64,000 nucleotides of DNA from Biomphalaria glabrata. Its lineage: Eukaryota; Mollusca; Gastropoda; Planorbidae. Each line of letters starts with the position of its first letter. The stretch's first letter is position 1. Below the pieces are notes generated by a model that worked only from the letters and a program-made list of their open reading frames with translations, was not told the origin of the DNA and searched no databases. The position numbers and the translations under genes were made by a program. The stretch spans positions 45,538,713 to 45,602,712 of the forward strand of contig NC_074716.1 in NCBI RefSeq assembly GCF_947242115.1, given 5' to 3'. Shown here one piece after another: positions 38,501 through 46,909 of the stretch.

Positions 38501-41297
38501 AAAAACGTATTTTAGTCTAACTAAGCCGTGTGACGTAGTGTTTTTTTTCCTTTGACGTCATATGGAATGAATTCTTTAAAAGAAATGCTAAAAGAACGCA
38601 CTCGGTGCACCAATGTCTATGAACACTCGATAAATGGCTCGTATTGATGAAGGTGATTTTTAGTCTAGCTAGGCCGTTTGACGTAGTGTTTTTTTTTTCC
38701 TTTGACGTCATATGGAATTAATTCTTTAAAAGAAATACTAAAAGAACGCACTCGGTGCACCAATGTCTATGAACACTCGATAAATGGCTCGTATTGATGA
38801 AGGTGATTTTAGTCTAGCTAGGCCGTGTGACGTAGTGTTTTTTTTCCTTTGACGTCATATGGAATGAATTCTTTAAATGAAATGCTTAAAGAACGCACTC
38901 GGTGCACCAATGTCTATGAACACTCGATAAATGGCTCGTATTGATGAATGCGATTTCTAGTCTAGCTAGGCGTGTGACGTAGTGTTTTTTTTCCTTTGAC
39001 GTCATATGGAATGAATTCTTTAAATGAAATGCTAAAAGAACGCACTCAGTGCACCAACGTCTATGAACACTCGCTAAATGGCTCGTATTGATGAATGCGA
39101 TGATTAGTCTAGCTAGGCCGTGTGACGTAGTGTTTTTTTTCCTTTGACGTCATACGGAATGAATTCTTTAAAAGAAATGCTAAAAGAACGCACTCGGTGC
39201 ACCAATGTCTATGAACACTCGTCAAATGGCTCGTATTGATGAAGGTGATTTTAGTCTAGCTAGGCCGTGTGACGTTGTGTTTTTTTTACTTTGACGTCAT
39301 ATGGAATGAATTCTTTAAATGAAATGCTTAAAGAACGCACTCGGTGCACCAAAGTGTATGAACACTCGATAAATGGCTCGTATTGATGAATGCGAATTTT
39401 AGTCTAGCTAGGCCGTGTGACGTAGTGTTTTTTTTTCCCTCTGAAGTTATATGGAATTAATTTTTCAAATGAAATGAAAAAAGAACTAGGTATAGTAATG
39501 TTTATTAAGCCTCGTTATGTGACTCGCGTTTAAAAAAGGAATGATATCTTGATTTAGATCTAATCTAGATTTTTTTAACTAGATCTAGATTTTTATTACA
39601 GTATATCTAGATCTTGATTTATATTCTAATTAAAATTATTTTAGAGTCTAGATGTAGAATTTCTAGATCTAGTTTAGACTAAAATAGACTAGATTAAGAT
39701 GTAAAATTTCAATTTCTAAACTTAAAGTGTAAAAAAAAAGTGTAGATTTTCATTTTCAAACGTTTTGATCAATATTGCAATGTTAAAATATACTAAAACT
39801 AATCTACTATTTTTTATTTAATTTAAATTTAAATTTACGGTAATTGAATCTTTGAAACATTATTACTTTTGACCATCAAAATTAAATCACCTCTTGAATA
39901 TTATTTGCGAATATGCAGATCCGACAGGGATCCGACATCGACAGGGGCCGCCTCTGAGTTTGTGTAACACAAACTCTCTTTGTAATCTTGTTCATTTTTC
40001 TGTTTGGCTATAAACAGTTATTTAATTAATTTCATGTTATCCAAGTCATTACTATTGCAGTGTAATGTTACGTAGTTCCTTGCAATTGTTATTGTCGGAA
40101 ATGGTATATAGTATAATCACTACACTACCAACAAAATGCTTCCATTGGCATGCGTCTTTAATAGCCTTTAACAACCTATCCAACTCTCGGCCTTCTAGTG
40201 AGGCTTAGTTATTGGGTCTGGCGCAATTGTTAGCACTGTTACGAGAACGGGCAAAGGCGGCGTAATTAGCGCCTAAGCCAAAAGCATCGGGCAGGAGAGG
40301 CTTGTCAGCTTTGGTTAGCTACCTACAAAAGAGAAGGAAACCTCTAAATACAAGCCTTTGATGCATTGAAGCTTTATCCAAACATGAGGAAAAAACTTCG
40401 GGAGTCAACCATAACGAAAAATCAGTAGCCGGTGACCCTTTGGAAGTTGTCAGCACGCAGTGCTACACCCTGGCAGAGCCTGCGACGCTGCTGATACCCA
40501 ACTGAAGAGGGGAACTGTTGTGTAGGCAACATTGTTCCGACCATAGCTAATGCCCAGGCGCTCCTCTTATTTCTATGAGATGATCTAGACTTGATTTCTG
40601 AATAAAGGAGCCCATGAGGATTTATGATGTAAGCCGATGAAGAGCATTTTTGCATACATTTGGAATGTTCTGATAAATGTATCTGCAGTTCCCATTGATG
40701 TTTTGTACTGGTGAGGATCTAAAATTTTAGTGACTTTTATTACAAATTCTTTTAATGAAAATGTTTTTCAAAATATATCTTTTCTGCTGATGACATAACT
40801 GTCGTGGGAAATAATTTAAACTATTTATCTTTGATTTCTTGGATACTGGTATGATGTCTTGAGTTTTGCATATCTCTAAAATTTAGCATGTGTTTAGTGA
40901 GCAGTTGAAAATGTGAGAAAATAAAGAGATACTCATTCCGCTCTAACGTAGACGTTGAAGTTTTCCACCAACGCCACACAAACATTTAAACCTAACTACA
41001 TTCAATGTGTTTTGTATCTCAAATTTCAAATATGTGTTATATTTTCTTTTTCTGTACTACTATAGAAATTATAGATATTTTATTTTTAAAAATCCCATTC
41101 TCTTTCAAATGGAATAAAAGTTTCTAGTCGGACCTATTGTAATTGTGCAAGTTATTTAATGTCACTTTTGTACGTGTATTGTTGTATATATATATGTTAT
41201 ATACTACAAATAAAATTCTATTTAAACTACAAGTATTACCAGTGATTTGAATAGAGTGCAATAAAACAAAAGTCAACAATAGTTCCGTCAGCATCAT
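16998..41297 (-). CDS. Single-pass EGF-like/FN3 receptor with ITIM-like tail (receptor 1), 13 exons
   Basis: Coding exons in transcript order: 41240-41297, 34807-34944, 34017-34286, 32346-32504, 31932-32210, 24545-24652, 23594-23737, 22772-23041, 21502-21630, 20390-20483, 18474-18582, 17463-17545, 16998-17118. Every junction has GT-AG and matching phase, giving 1962 coding bases and 653 residues. Order: signal peptide 1-19; EGF-like 20-65; FN3 66-155; EGF-like 156-208; FN3 209-301; Thr/Ser-rich linker 302-337; EGF-like 338-385; FN3 386-475; Thr/Ser-rich stalk 476-518; membrane helix 525-548; basic stop-transfer (RRKNSKRK); cytoplasmic tail to 653. The tail has ITIM-type sites LVYTDL (Tyr579) and SVYYNI (Tyr618) plus VYSHL (Tyr633). 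Likely a cell-surface adhesion or immune-type receptor that signals through SH2 proteins; ligand unknown. No orthologue recognised. Domains are clear, function is inference, and additional or alternative exons in the long introns are possible. Confidence 0.82.
17463..17545 (-). CDS. Receptor 1 exon 12: cytoplasmic tail, polar linker
   Basis: 83 bases, phase 0 to 2, acceptor TTCTTATAG, donor GTAAGG. Encodes a Ser/Thr/Asn-rich linker (YSTSQDTATNTMNATN) with no recognisable domain. Confidence 0.68.
17673..18040. repeat. Three tandem 121-bp units in a receptor 1 intron
   Basis: Units start at 17673, 17794 and 17915 and differ by only a few bases. Each contains AGTTTCAACTTGTTCC and ends in CAGACAGACAGACAGG, the core of the dispersed repeat described at 46500-46905. 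Confidence 0.92.
18474..18582 (-). CDS. Receptor 1 exon 11: cytoplasmic tail with ITIM-like site
   Basis: 109 bases, phase 2 to 0, acceptor CCTTTTAG, strong donor GTAAGTA. Basic start (KNSKRKNS), then PELVYTDLEPNT, which fits the ITIM consensus (S/I/V/L)xYxx(I/V/L). Confidence 0.75.
18590..20380. other. Receptor 1 intron
   Basis: An inverted pair near 19100-19210 (GGCAGTTTAGACC and GGTCTAAACTGCC, with CTGACATGCGACGTCACAAC-type ends) forms a long palindrome, probably a small MITE. 19855-20240 holds a minus-strand copy of the dispersed GAGAAATAACGTG repeat. No exon seen. Confidence 0.5.
20390..20483 (-). CDS. Receptor 1 exon 10: transmembrane helix
   Basis: 94 bases, phase 1 to 2, acceptor TTCTATAG, donor GTAAAG. 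Encodes about 24 uninterrupted Val/Leu/Ile-rich residues (VVTVVLLVLAVVLIVMVV) followed by RR. This is the only such segment in the gene after the signal peptide, so the topology is type I. Confidence 0.82.
20640..21260. mobile_element. Unclassified repeat with a SINE family A copy nested inside
   Basis: The block around 20655-20705 (CATCTCATAGAAATGAAGGG) recurs in reverse at 40540-40585, so this is a dispersed repeat. A minus-strand SINE A (20980-21155) interrupts it, with B box GGGTTTGAACCC on the plus strand. Family not identified. Confidence 0.5.
20980..21155 (-). mobile_element. SINE family A, minus-strand copy
   Basis: Reads on the minus strand GATGGCTGCCTGGTTCTGCG, then GCGCGCTGGACTGTCG, then a B box, then the GGAACATCCGAAACAG-like tail. 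Confidence 0.8.
21502..21630 (-). CDS. Receptor 1 exon 9: juxtamembrane Thr/Ser-rich stalk
   Basis: 43 codons, phase 1-1, acceptor TTATTTCAG, donor GTACGG. Rich in Thr, Ser and Pro (EITTPIHQTTTVTKETPSSS), as expected of an O-glycosylated stalk. It has the same size as the stalk exon of receptor 2 when that exon's shorter acceptor is used. Confidence 0.75.
22772..23041 (-). CDS. Receptor 1 exon 8: fibronectin type III domain 3
   Basis: 90 codons, phase 1-1, acceptor TTTACAG, donor GTAAGT. FN3 signature: SVQLSWSNRN, then YSVSYRN, then WNYSFEIFVIIPS. Clear paralogue of domains 1 and 2. Confidence 0.87.
23594..23737 (-). CDS. Receptor 1 exon 7: EGF-like module 3
   Basis: 48 codons, phase 1-1, acceptor GATATTAG, donor GTGAGT. 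Six cysteines spaced C-x5-C-x5-C-x9-C-x-C-x10-C, matching modules 1 and 2; contains CLCNNTQYWNN. Confidence 0.83.
24160..24480. repeat. TATATTGTTGATTTGATCC-type minisatellite
   Basis: Degenerate units of about 35-40 bp (CTTAGGATATATATTGTT). A LINE fragment (about 24215-24305, GGTGTGGTGCCCCAACGG) interrupts the start. Intron of receptor 1, about 70 bases downstream of the linker exon in the gene's direction. Confidence 0.7.
24545..24652 (-). CDS. Receptor 1 exon 6: Thr/Ser-rich linker
   Basis: 36 codons, phase 1-1, acceptor TTCACAG, donor GTACGA. Encodes a low-complexity Thr/Ser segment with N-x-T sites (SNTTVALRTILSTTTALSS), resembling the juxtamembrane stalk exon at 21502-21630, including the unusual GTACG donor. 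It lies between FN3-2 and EGF-like module 3. It could be constitutive, alternatively spliced or a relic; the phase allows inclusion or skipping. Confidence 0.6.
24655..26100. other. Receptor 1 intron, nothing convincing
   Basis: AT-rich; 25000-25260 has a diffuse LINE-like look but no clear motif. No phase-compatible exon recognised. Confidence 0.3.
26105..26540 (+). mobile_element. LINE 3' fragment (RTE-like ORF2 C-terminus)
   Basis: Encodes GAPQKRFKGQLRRQLALADI and ASERDSWRSLTKAAG, a typical RTE ORF2 end, followed by a 3' tail of ATT/ATC repeats. A G-rich/T-rich block near 26190-26215 breaks the N-terminal side. Confidence 0.75.
27655..27890 (+). mobile_element. LINE 3' fragment (KRRRGRQR family)
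   Basis: In one frame reads YGHTTRSSGLANTFP, then GTVPGKRRRGRQRTRWAD and NINEWTGLSS, the C-terminus of a LINE ORF2, ending in a GATGGTGATGGTGATT tail. Sister copies: 44390-44765, 28905-29020, 24215-24305. Confidence 0.75.
28695..30870. mobile_element. Large element with GCGGCCCCCGTAAGGGG end (copy A), internally disrupted
   Basis: Starts GCGGCCCCCGTAAGGGGAAA followed by a CCGTCTGT-rich stretch; ends near CTGAGTTTGTGTAATAAAAC with a hairpin GAGTTTGT/ACAAACTC and TGTAATCTTGTTA. Shares several internal blocks with copy B (36373-39990), including TTCATAAAAATACACCA and a CTGTCGGTCTGTC block. Other repeats lie within 28800-29020. Class uncertain: fold-back, MITE-like or Helitron-like. Confidence 0.6.
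28803..29020 (+). mobile_element. Repeat ACAAGGTTACAAAGACAG plus LINE fragment
   Basis: 28803-28915 resembles the reverse complement of the right end of copy B, then reads GAAGTGGTCCACCCAGGGAG; a sister copy is at 32672-32790. 28905-29020 continues as a LINE C-terminus fragment (TGTGGTGCCCTAGCGTTCC). Confidence 0.55.
31535..31780 (+). repeat. Dispersed GAGAAATAACGT repeat, receptor 1 intron
   Basis: AATTAATTACCATTAGTAAA, a TA microsatellite (31610-31640), then GCTTGATTCGAGATTTGG, GGAGAAATAACGTATATACA and CCAGACAGACAGACAG. Same layout as 46500-46905 and 59620-59905. Confidence 0.7.
31932..32210 (-). CDS. Receptor 1 exon 5: fibronectin type III domain 2
   Basis: 93 codons, phase 1-1, acceptor TTAACAG, donor GTAAGT. 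Carries RVELSWS, FKVWYGP and the strand-F pattern KNFTFTIKVEIPA, which parallels the WNYSFEIFVIIPS strand of domain 3. Several N-x-S/T glycosylation sites. Confidence 0.87.
32346..32504 (-). CDS. Receptor 1 exon 4: EGF-like module 2
   Basis: 53 codons, phase 1-1, acceptor TATATAG, donor GTTAGT. Cysteine spacing C-x6-C-x5-C-x9-C-x-C-x11-C is identical to module 1, so the modules arose by duplication. The YWND segment before the last Cys recurs as YWNN in module 3. Confidence 0.82.
32672..32790 (+). mobile_element. Short repeat related to 28803-28915
   Basis: AACAAGGTTAACAAAGATAT, then GAAGTTCCACTCAGGCAGG and GATTCCAATAAATTCAGC, a diverged sister. Lies about 170 bases from the EGF-like exon 4 of receptor 1. 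Confidence 0.5.
33122..33380 (+). mobile_element. SINE family B, plus-strand copy
   Basis: Head GCGGTGGCGGTAAAGCG, B box GGGTTCAAATC, body GGGCGCCTCTGAGTCCACCC, then CACCCTCGTTAACC and the tail ATAGACCTCATCGTCTGAAA. Confidence 0.8.
34017..34286 (-). CDS. Receptor 1 exon 3: fibronectin type III domain 1
   Basis: 90 codons, phase 1-1. FN3 hallmarks: SVQLSWS in strand B, a Tyr-containing strand F (TEYKLIIQV) and a closing strand ending VTHSFRT. Acceptor TTTTCAG, donor GTAAAC. Confidence 0.85.
34807..34944 (-). CDS. Receptor 1 exon 2: EGF-like module 1
   Basis: 46 codons, phase 1-1, acceptor TTTCAG and donor GTAAGT. Six cysteines with spacing C-x6-C-x5-C-x9-C-x-C-x11-C; the single residue between Cys4 and Cys5 is typical of EGF-like folds. 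Confidence 0.82.
35483..35935 (-). mobile_element. LINE 3' end with (ATT)n tail, minus strand
   Basis: Minus strand 35668-35922 encodes GKIIGKKQTPFGQLFETNIY, then KKANKILEIKNHPL and RYKTPIAKTNRHKHSFVPLA, a LINE ORF2 C-terminus. It ends in a 3' UTR and an (ATT)n tail at 35483-35520. Lies within intron 1 of receptor 1. Confidence 0.75.
36975..37165 (-). mobile_element. LINE 3' end with (ATCTT)n tail, minus strand
   Basis: Reverse-oriented copy of the 5890-6072 family, with TTCTGCCAAGTCACTGATTT and the TCTTATCTTATCTTATATAA tail, inserted in copy B. Confidence 0.75.
38290..39530. repeat. About 148-bp satellite, roughly eight units, each with TGACGTCA
   Basis: Units share GAACGCACTCGGTGCACCAA, TGGCTCGTATTGATGAA, TAGTCTAGCTAGGCCGTGTG and CCTTTGACGTCATATGGAAT. 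Six units hold a perfect TGACGTCA (38553, 38703, 38850, 38998, 39145, 39292) and most hold a second TGACGTAG half-site. The outer units are degenerate. Located in intron 1 of receptor 1, about 2 kb downstream of exon 1. Confidence 0.93.
40165..40670. mobile_element. Unclassified dispersed repeat
   Basis: The segment near 40540-40585 is the reverse complement of part of 20640-20710. No coding domain recognised in the frame at 40422-40655. Confidence 0.4.
41240..41297 (-). CDS. Receptor 1 exon 1: signal peptide
   Basis: Starts with two consecutive ATGs and encodes a Leu-rich hydrophobic stretch (TELLLTFVLLHSI), then ends in phase 1 at ACTG before donor GTAATACTT. The phase matches the first EGF-like exon 6.3 kb away. 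Assigned by position, phase and signal-peptide character; this is the least certain exon of the model because the frame stays open upstream. Confidence 0.65.
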
Positions 41298-41689
41298 GAC
41301 AAGATCTTGTAGGGCAAATACAGAAACTGTGAAGAGATATATTTTTAGAAGCTGTTTTTTATTAATTAAATCTCTATAGTTTTTACTTATTATAATGACT
41401 ATAATGCATTTCTATGGTCTCTCAATAAGTCCACCAGCACGGTGTGTGAAGTCAGGCGGAGCAAGACTAGGTTTTTGTAAAGACAGTGTTAATGTTGTTG
41501 CCAATTGCGATGTATTTGAAATTAAACTGACTGATACTTTGGAGCCCTGAGTTGTGAGGTTCTTGAAGGTCGTTGTGTTGTGTGGTGCAGTTTGAAGAGA
41601 AGCCTGGATAGTAGGAGAGACGTAACACTATATATATATATATATAATTCTCTTCATGGCTCAAGAGTTTCGACAAGAAGTAAAGGAAA

Positions 41690-42615
41690 CATCACTCTTT
41701 TATTTCTGCAAGTCGGACAAGATTTATCCTATGAAAAAAAAGAAGGGGGGGGGGGAGAACAAGTAATATTCATCCGTCACAAAATAGCAGGGCCTGACTT
41801 AACCGTTGTGACCAAGAAGTCATGGAAAGATCACTCTTTTTTATTTCTACCCCACGTAGTTTTAGCGGCGAAAAAAAGAGAGGGGGGGGGGAGGAGAACA
41901 AGTAAACTTCTCTGTATTCAACTGTCACTAAATAGCAGCGCCGGACTCAACCGTTGTGGGGCCTAATGCGGATAATAAGTGAAATTTAAGAGTTTGTATT
42001 AGAAAATAAATTCCTCTTTGCATTTTATTCATTCTTTACTACGTACAGAATTACTTTACGAGCCTTGCGTGTAGCGAAGCCATACAGTATATCATAAAAA
42101 TGTTATTTCCGACATAGATCACGCTCAATAGCAAGAATTACCAAATGTTACAATCTATCTAGAAGAAATGTTGACCTCAAGTAATTCTTCATTATTTTGA
42201 GGAACGATAAGCTTCTTAAACCAGATTACACAATTACGGCTGATGCATAATGCCGTTTTTATTTATCGCGGGTAAGATTCGCGTTTTCCATATTGAATGC
42301 CACCCCAAAATGACAATTTTTTGTCTATATATTTCAGGAAATTATTTTTGTTAGTTTTTAAAAGATTTTAATAATTTACGGAGATTTCCATGACTTTTCC
42401 GTATATTTTGCAATTTTAATTTATTTCAAGGAGCTCCTGGTAAATCAGGCGGCTGCGGGAATTCTGTTATAAGTAATAAAAATGGTTTAATTTAATAATT
42501 TACACCTAGAATTAGCGCGGGTCCTTTGAAAGTGCGGGGCCTATTGCCGTCGCAAAGGTTGCACTGGCCTAAGGCCGGCCCTGCGAAATAACGGCGTATG
42601 CCCTGCCGTGGGTCT
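41690..42615 (-). mobile_element. hAT-like (ZMYM1-type) transposon remnant, copy 1
   Basis: Parallels 62511-63490 over most of its length. The stretch near 42045-42230 is the degenerate equivalent of the hAT C-terminal frame at 62932-63144. It begins about 390 bases upstream of the receptor 1 start codon and has GGCCTAAGGCCGGCCCTGC near its right end. Confidence 0.6.
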
Positions 42616-42637
42616 ACTAGTGTTGTATAACAAATAA

Positions 42638-42840
42638 AATGTGGGAAGCGTGGTCGAGAGAGTTCGCTTGAACTTAGCTTAGCTTGACTACCTATGAAGG
42701 GACTCAAGGTTCGACACCCGAATCGAGCAGAGTTGTGTTTACTGAGCGCCTAAAGTCAGCACGGAAAAACCATCTCCTACATACCCCCTCCCCCCACTGG
42801 TCCACAAATGAGATAGGACCATAGCATCCTATAGCATGAA
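42638..42840 (+). mobile_element. SINE family C (tRNA-derived)
   Basis: Head GTGGGAAGCGTGGTCGAGAG with B box GGTTCGACACC, body GAGCGCCTAAAGTCAGCACG, C-rich segment, and tail ACCATAGCATCCTATAGCAT. A partial sister copy lies at 56515-56635. Confidence 0.75.
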
Positions 42841-44385
42841 AATATTGATATATATAACTACAACACGTTTTAATAATTTAATGTTTATCTCCCTTACCTA
42901 TTTGAAAAAAACAAACACACGTTGGCTGATTGGCTTACTACGACTACTAAGAGATATTAATTCAGACCAGAGATCACTATGTTCCATATTGAGAACCTCT
43001 TATGAGAATCCTACCACATATCAGTAGATCTACTCGCCACGTCTCCTTTCTAGTCCTTTCTAACATCAAGTAAGCCAAAAAGAAAATTAATAAAAAAATA
43101 TACTTCAAAGGCTATTCAAGAAAAGTAAAGCGTATAGATTGGATCTCAGTCAACTATTTCTAACGATCAGAAGAAGAAAACTAATTTCAAACACACAATA
43201 TCCCATAGAAACTGAACACACTACACAATTCATATTAAACCTGAAGATTGAAGAACTCACTTTACAGTTACACGCTAACCGATGGACAACAACAGACGTT
43301 TAGTTTCCTGTTAAAACACTTGAAATTTTAATTTACATTCCAAACTATAAGAAGAAAAATGTCTGAAATTCAACGAATACGTTTGTCATCTCTTAGATTT
43401 GAAATGAAGTGGTGTGTGCAGATCTAGACTTACTATCTTTGATTAAGGGTTTTAATTGGCCACCGGGGGGGGGGAGCTAGAAGGACGATTTAAAAATTAA
43501 TAAATACAAAGTAAATGTGGAAAATAATATTAATCAGGACAAAATTTATTTTAAAAAAAAAGTACTTGTTTTATTTTAAATTTATAGGAAAAGAGAGCCG
43601 TTTTTTTTTAGATGTCACCCAAGTTCCATAAAGTTATAACTTAAATAGAAGTATTGTTAAAAATCAGTTTTATAAATGCTATAGAAATGTTGCACTTACT
43701 GTCAATGTAAACATCTAGCGTATAGCCTACAGGGATGTGTTCTCAATTTTACCCCATGCTGGCTGAAAAATTATAACGTTCTTTAAAAAACTTAGTCTAG
43801 TGACTCTAGTCTGATGTTTTTTTTTTTTTTCTTTTGTTTTTGTTTTTTATTTCGTCGAGTGAGCAGCACTTGTAAACAATAGCATTATGACTCACGTGAC
43901 TCTGTGTGCTGACAAATGTGTGTAAAATAAAAAAGGGAAACCAATAATGATATCACTAATGCTGTGTATCCTCTAACCTCCAACCCCACACAAACCACAT
44001 ATAGAAACACACTTTTTTTAAATTTTCGGTACATATTTATACTTTCAGACGATATTTATAAAAACATAGATTTTGTTTTGCAATATATAATAACAAAATA
44101 ACTTTTATCGTTTTAAATTTTGTTCAGTCCAATATTTATACTAGACTAGTTGGCGACAGTTCATTTTGACCACACTTAAACAAAGCGTCTATCAACTTAT
44201 GCAGCAGATAAACAAAGATGGACGGCGCTAAGTGAAATGAATTGTCTCTTTGTCAGTGCTCAAAAAAAAGTTCTTGTATTTGTATTGTTGTTATGGATCT
44301 TTTGTTGAGTATCGAATTAGTAAAATGGTATCTGTTATCTAATGGACAGTGTTAGGAGTAGGTATGTTTGAAGTGTGTATGTATG
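42841..44385. other. Intergenic upstream of receptor 1, no gene seen
   Basis: AT-rich with homopolymer runs (G run near 43466, T runs near 43820-43850). No coding motif recognised. Confidence 0.3.
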
Positions 44386-44389
44386 AGCT

Positions 44390-44765
44390 AGAGAGGAGGA
44401 TCCTAGGCATCACATTTAAAGAAGCATCACAAACCAAGAGATTAGAGACAGGGTTACTGCAGCGATTGGATCACATGATGACCTGCTAACAATCGTAGAA
44501 TAAAAAGCAAGCTAAAAATCTATGGCCATATTACAAGAAATTCGAAGCTCGTAAAGACCTTCTTTCAGGGAACAGTACTAGGAAAAAGAAGAAGAGGCAG
44601 TCAGAGAAACCGATGGGAAGACAACATAAAAGAATTGACGGACCTGCCATTTTAAAAGGTTCTAGCTAAAGCAAAATACAGACAGGAATGGAGAAAGACG
44701 GTCTACAAATCTTGCATGGAGCCCCAACGGTCCAATGGGCTAAGGGCTAGATAAGGGTGAAGGTA
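44390..44765 (+). mobile_element. LINE 3' fragment (KRRRG family), longest copy
   Basis: Reads RRILGITFKEASQTKRLETG, then YGHITRNSKLVKTF and GKRRRGSQRNRWEDNIKE with frame breaks, ending GGTGAAGGTAGAA next to a TATG microsatellite. Confidence 0.75.
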
Positions 44766-44783
44766 GAAATGTATGTATGTATG

Positions 44784-44814
<31 letters not shown>

Positions 44815-44985
44815 CTATATGTATGTGTGTATATATGTTTGTGTGTGTCTGTATGTATGTATGTATGTATTAAGTGGTATGTATGTGTAATGTATGTATT
44901 ATGTATGTTACATGTTACATGATGTTAACATCATCTGCCCAATAGACCTCAAGGTCTGAAAGTAGAGCTTTACTTTACTTACTAT
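44766..44985. repeat. TATG microsatellite plus SINE B tail
   Basis: (TATG)n at 44770-44815 and 44850-44900, then ATCATCTGCCCAATAGACCT and CAAGGTCTGAAAGTAGAG, the 3' end of SINE family B. Confidence 0.8.
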
Positions 44986-46229
44986 GTATGTTACTTATAG
45001 AAACCAAAGCCTTTTGACAAATCTTGATAAAATTTGGCTAGAAATTTCTTTAGATTATGACAGTAACCGTAGTGTATGTTTAAATTTATCTCTACTGAAG
45101 AACGATTTTTTAAAACTAATCGAATAAATCGTTTTCACAGTATTTAACATTAACTGAATAGATCAGCTAAACGGGTAAACCCCATTTTCTTAGTCAACTT
45201 TCATTTTCTTGTGCGCATTGACAGATGTTAAGGAAACATCTCGTCATGTTTTACATAGATCTAAATCTCAACAAGCTAGGGTCCGCGGGTAATATCTGGA
45301 TAGTTATTATAAATATTACCAATGTTAGAATAAAGAATTTTTTAAAATTCAGTTTTAGATAGAAAAGACTGCGACAAGATTTACTCAAACGTTTACTTGC
45401 AGAAAATATTTCAATGTATCTCTACCAAATAGATTCTTCAAGTCTCTCTCTATCGTCGGTTGATTATCTCCCTAGCGCAATGCCATCGTCTGGTTGACCA
45501 AAAATAGTACCAGGTTGATTGTTTGAGGATCAATCCCATTACAGTGTGCCACACGGGCATCTAATTTCTCTCCCTCTGCAGTATTGGCTCGACACCCCTG
45601 TTACCTTTTTTTTTAATTAAACTTTATTGAGCATGCACTCTCTTTAGTGCTGGATTGATCTATAGGTAATACAAACTATAGCTTAATGCCCTTACTTTTT
45701 TGTGTGCCCCCAAAATAGTTCCTTTAAAATTTTCAATCATTATGAAGGGAAAAAAAAAACAAAAGAAAATTACAGGTGTTGTAAACAACATGGTCTTGAA
45801 GTGTGTGGGGTTGGAATTAAAAGGGCCAAATCTCTTAATTATTTAGGGCCTAATCAAGTCTAGATCTGGTCCTGACTCTTTTTACAGTGATGAAGTATGC
45901 GCCATAGACGCGAGTGTATTGTTAATGTTTACGTGGGTGATATTTGTTATTATTAGGAATGAGTAAACTGTTCAAGTGTGCTAATGAATAGCAGAGTAGG
46001 AGTTAGTCAGTTAATAGTAGAGTGATGATACAGAAAGTATGGTTGAAAGAACTAAGAGGCAAGTTGATAGTTAAAAAGATGAAATGAAATCTTTTTAATC
46101 TAGTGTACTAGCCTTCTACTATTCTTGACCTACTTTAAGATACAATTGTGTACAAATGACAACAAGACTTTCTCCTCGCAAATAAAAATTAATATCTCCA
46201 TTGCCATTTGTTATACAAACTAGACATAG

Positions 46230-46400
46230 ATCTAGCTAGATGTAGACCTAGTTTTAGATCTAAATCTAGATTCAAGAACTAAGCTTAGATCTAGAAATAG
46301 ATCTAAGTCTAGATCTAGAGTTAGATTTAATTCTAGATCGAAGTCTAGATCTAAATCTAGATCTAGAACTAGATATAGAATCTTGATATAGAATCTATTA
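46230..46400. repeat. Degenerate TAGATCTA/CTAGATCT-rich tract
   Basis: Roughly 6- and 12-base periodic AGATCTAGATCTAAAT-like sequence; gives an Asp/Leu-rich spurious frame on the minus strand. Confidence 0.75.
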
Positions 46401-46499
46401 TATCTAAACCAGACCTCGTATGAATTTACAAGTCTTTCAATTACTAGACCTAGGCCAATGTTACGATCATCAATAGTAGTTACCTCCCCTGAAGTTTTA

Positions 46500-46905
46500 A
46501 TCGATATCAAACTAAATAATTAATTACCACTAATTAATGGACTAATTGAGATTTGTTTTATTATCCTTTTTTTAGGTACAATAAATAATTGTCACTGGCA
46601 TTAACCTAATCGGAGAATGTGTAAAGGAGAAATTATGATATAAGGGGACTAAACCCAACACATTTAGCAATTTCTGTGAATACTGAAGTATTAGTTTCCA
46701 GTGTTGGTACCAAACAAAAGCTATTAATTACCAGTAATTAATTGTCTAATTACTTTTTTTTTATTGCTTCCTGTTTTGTCTATGTCAATCAAAGTTTCAA
46801 CTTGATCCGAGAATGGGTGTGGGAGAAATGACGTGTATACACTTTTTACCAGACACGCAGACAGATAGACAGGCAGACAGAGTGAGTTAATAAAAGCTTT
46901 GTAAA
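46500..46905 (+). repeat. Dispersed AT-rich repeat with GAGAAATGACGTG and CAGACAGA tail
   Basis: TTAATTACCAGTAATTAATT, then GTTTCAACTTGATCCGAGAA, GGGTGTGGGAGAAATGACGT and a run of CAGACAGA-type units ending AGCTTTGTAAA. Related copies: 7405-7490, 19855-20240 (-), 31535-31780, 35270-35500, 59620-59905, and the core of the 17673-18040 repeats. Probably a MITE family; ends not defined. Confidence 0.7.
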
Positions 46906-46909
46906 TTGT

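Larger units (their letters stand above)
36373..39990. mobile_element. Large element with GCGGCCCC inverted ends (copy B), carrying a satellite
   Basis: Left end GCGGCCCCCGTAAGGGG; right end at 39951, whose reverse complement begins GCGGCCCCTGTC. Just outside lies a near-perfect palindrome GAGTTTGTGT/ACACAAACTC and TGTAATCTTGTT. Inside are blocks shared with copy A, a LINE tail insertion (36975-37165) and the 148-bp satellite (38290-39530). No transposase frame seen. Confidence 0.6.

Noticed and set aside
38517-38711. Minus-strand frame with repeated MTSKEKK
   Set aside because: It lies within the 148-bp satellite and repeats with it.
46232-46510. Asp/Leu-rich minus-strand frame
   Set aside because: Translation of a degenerate AGATCT tract.
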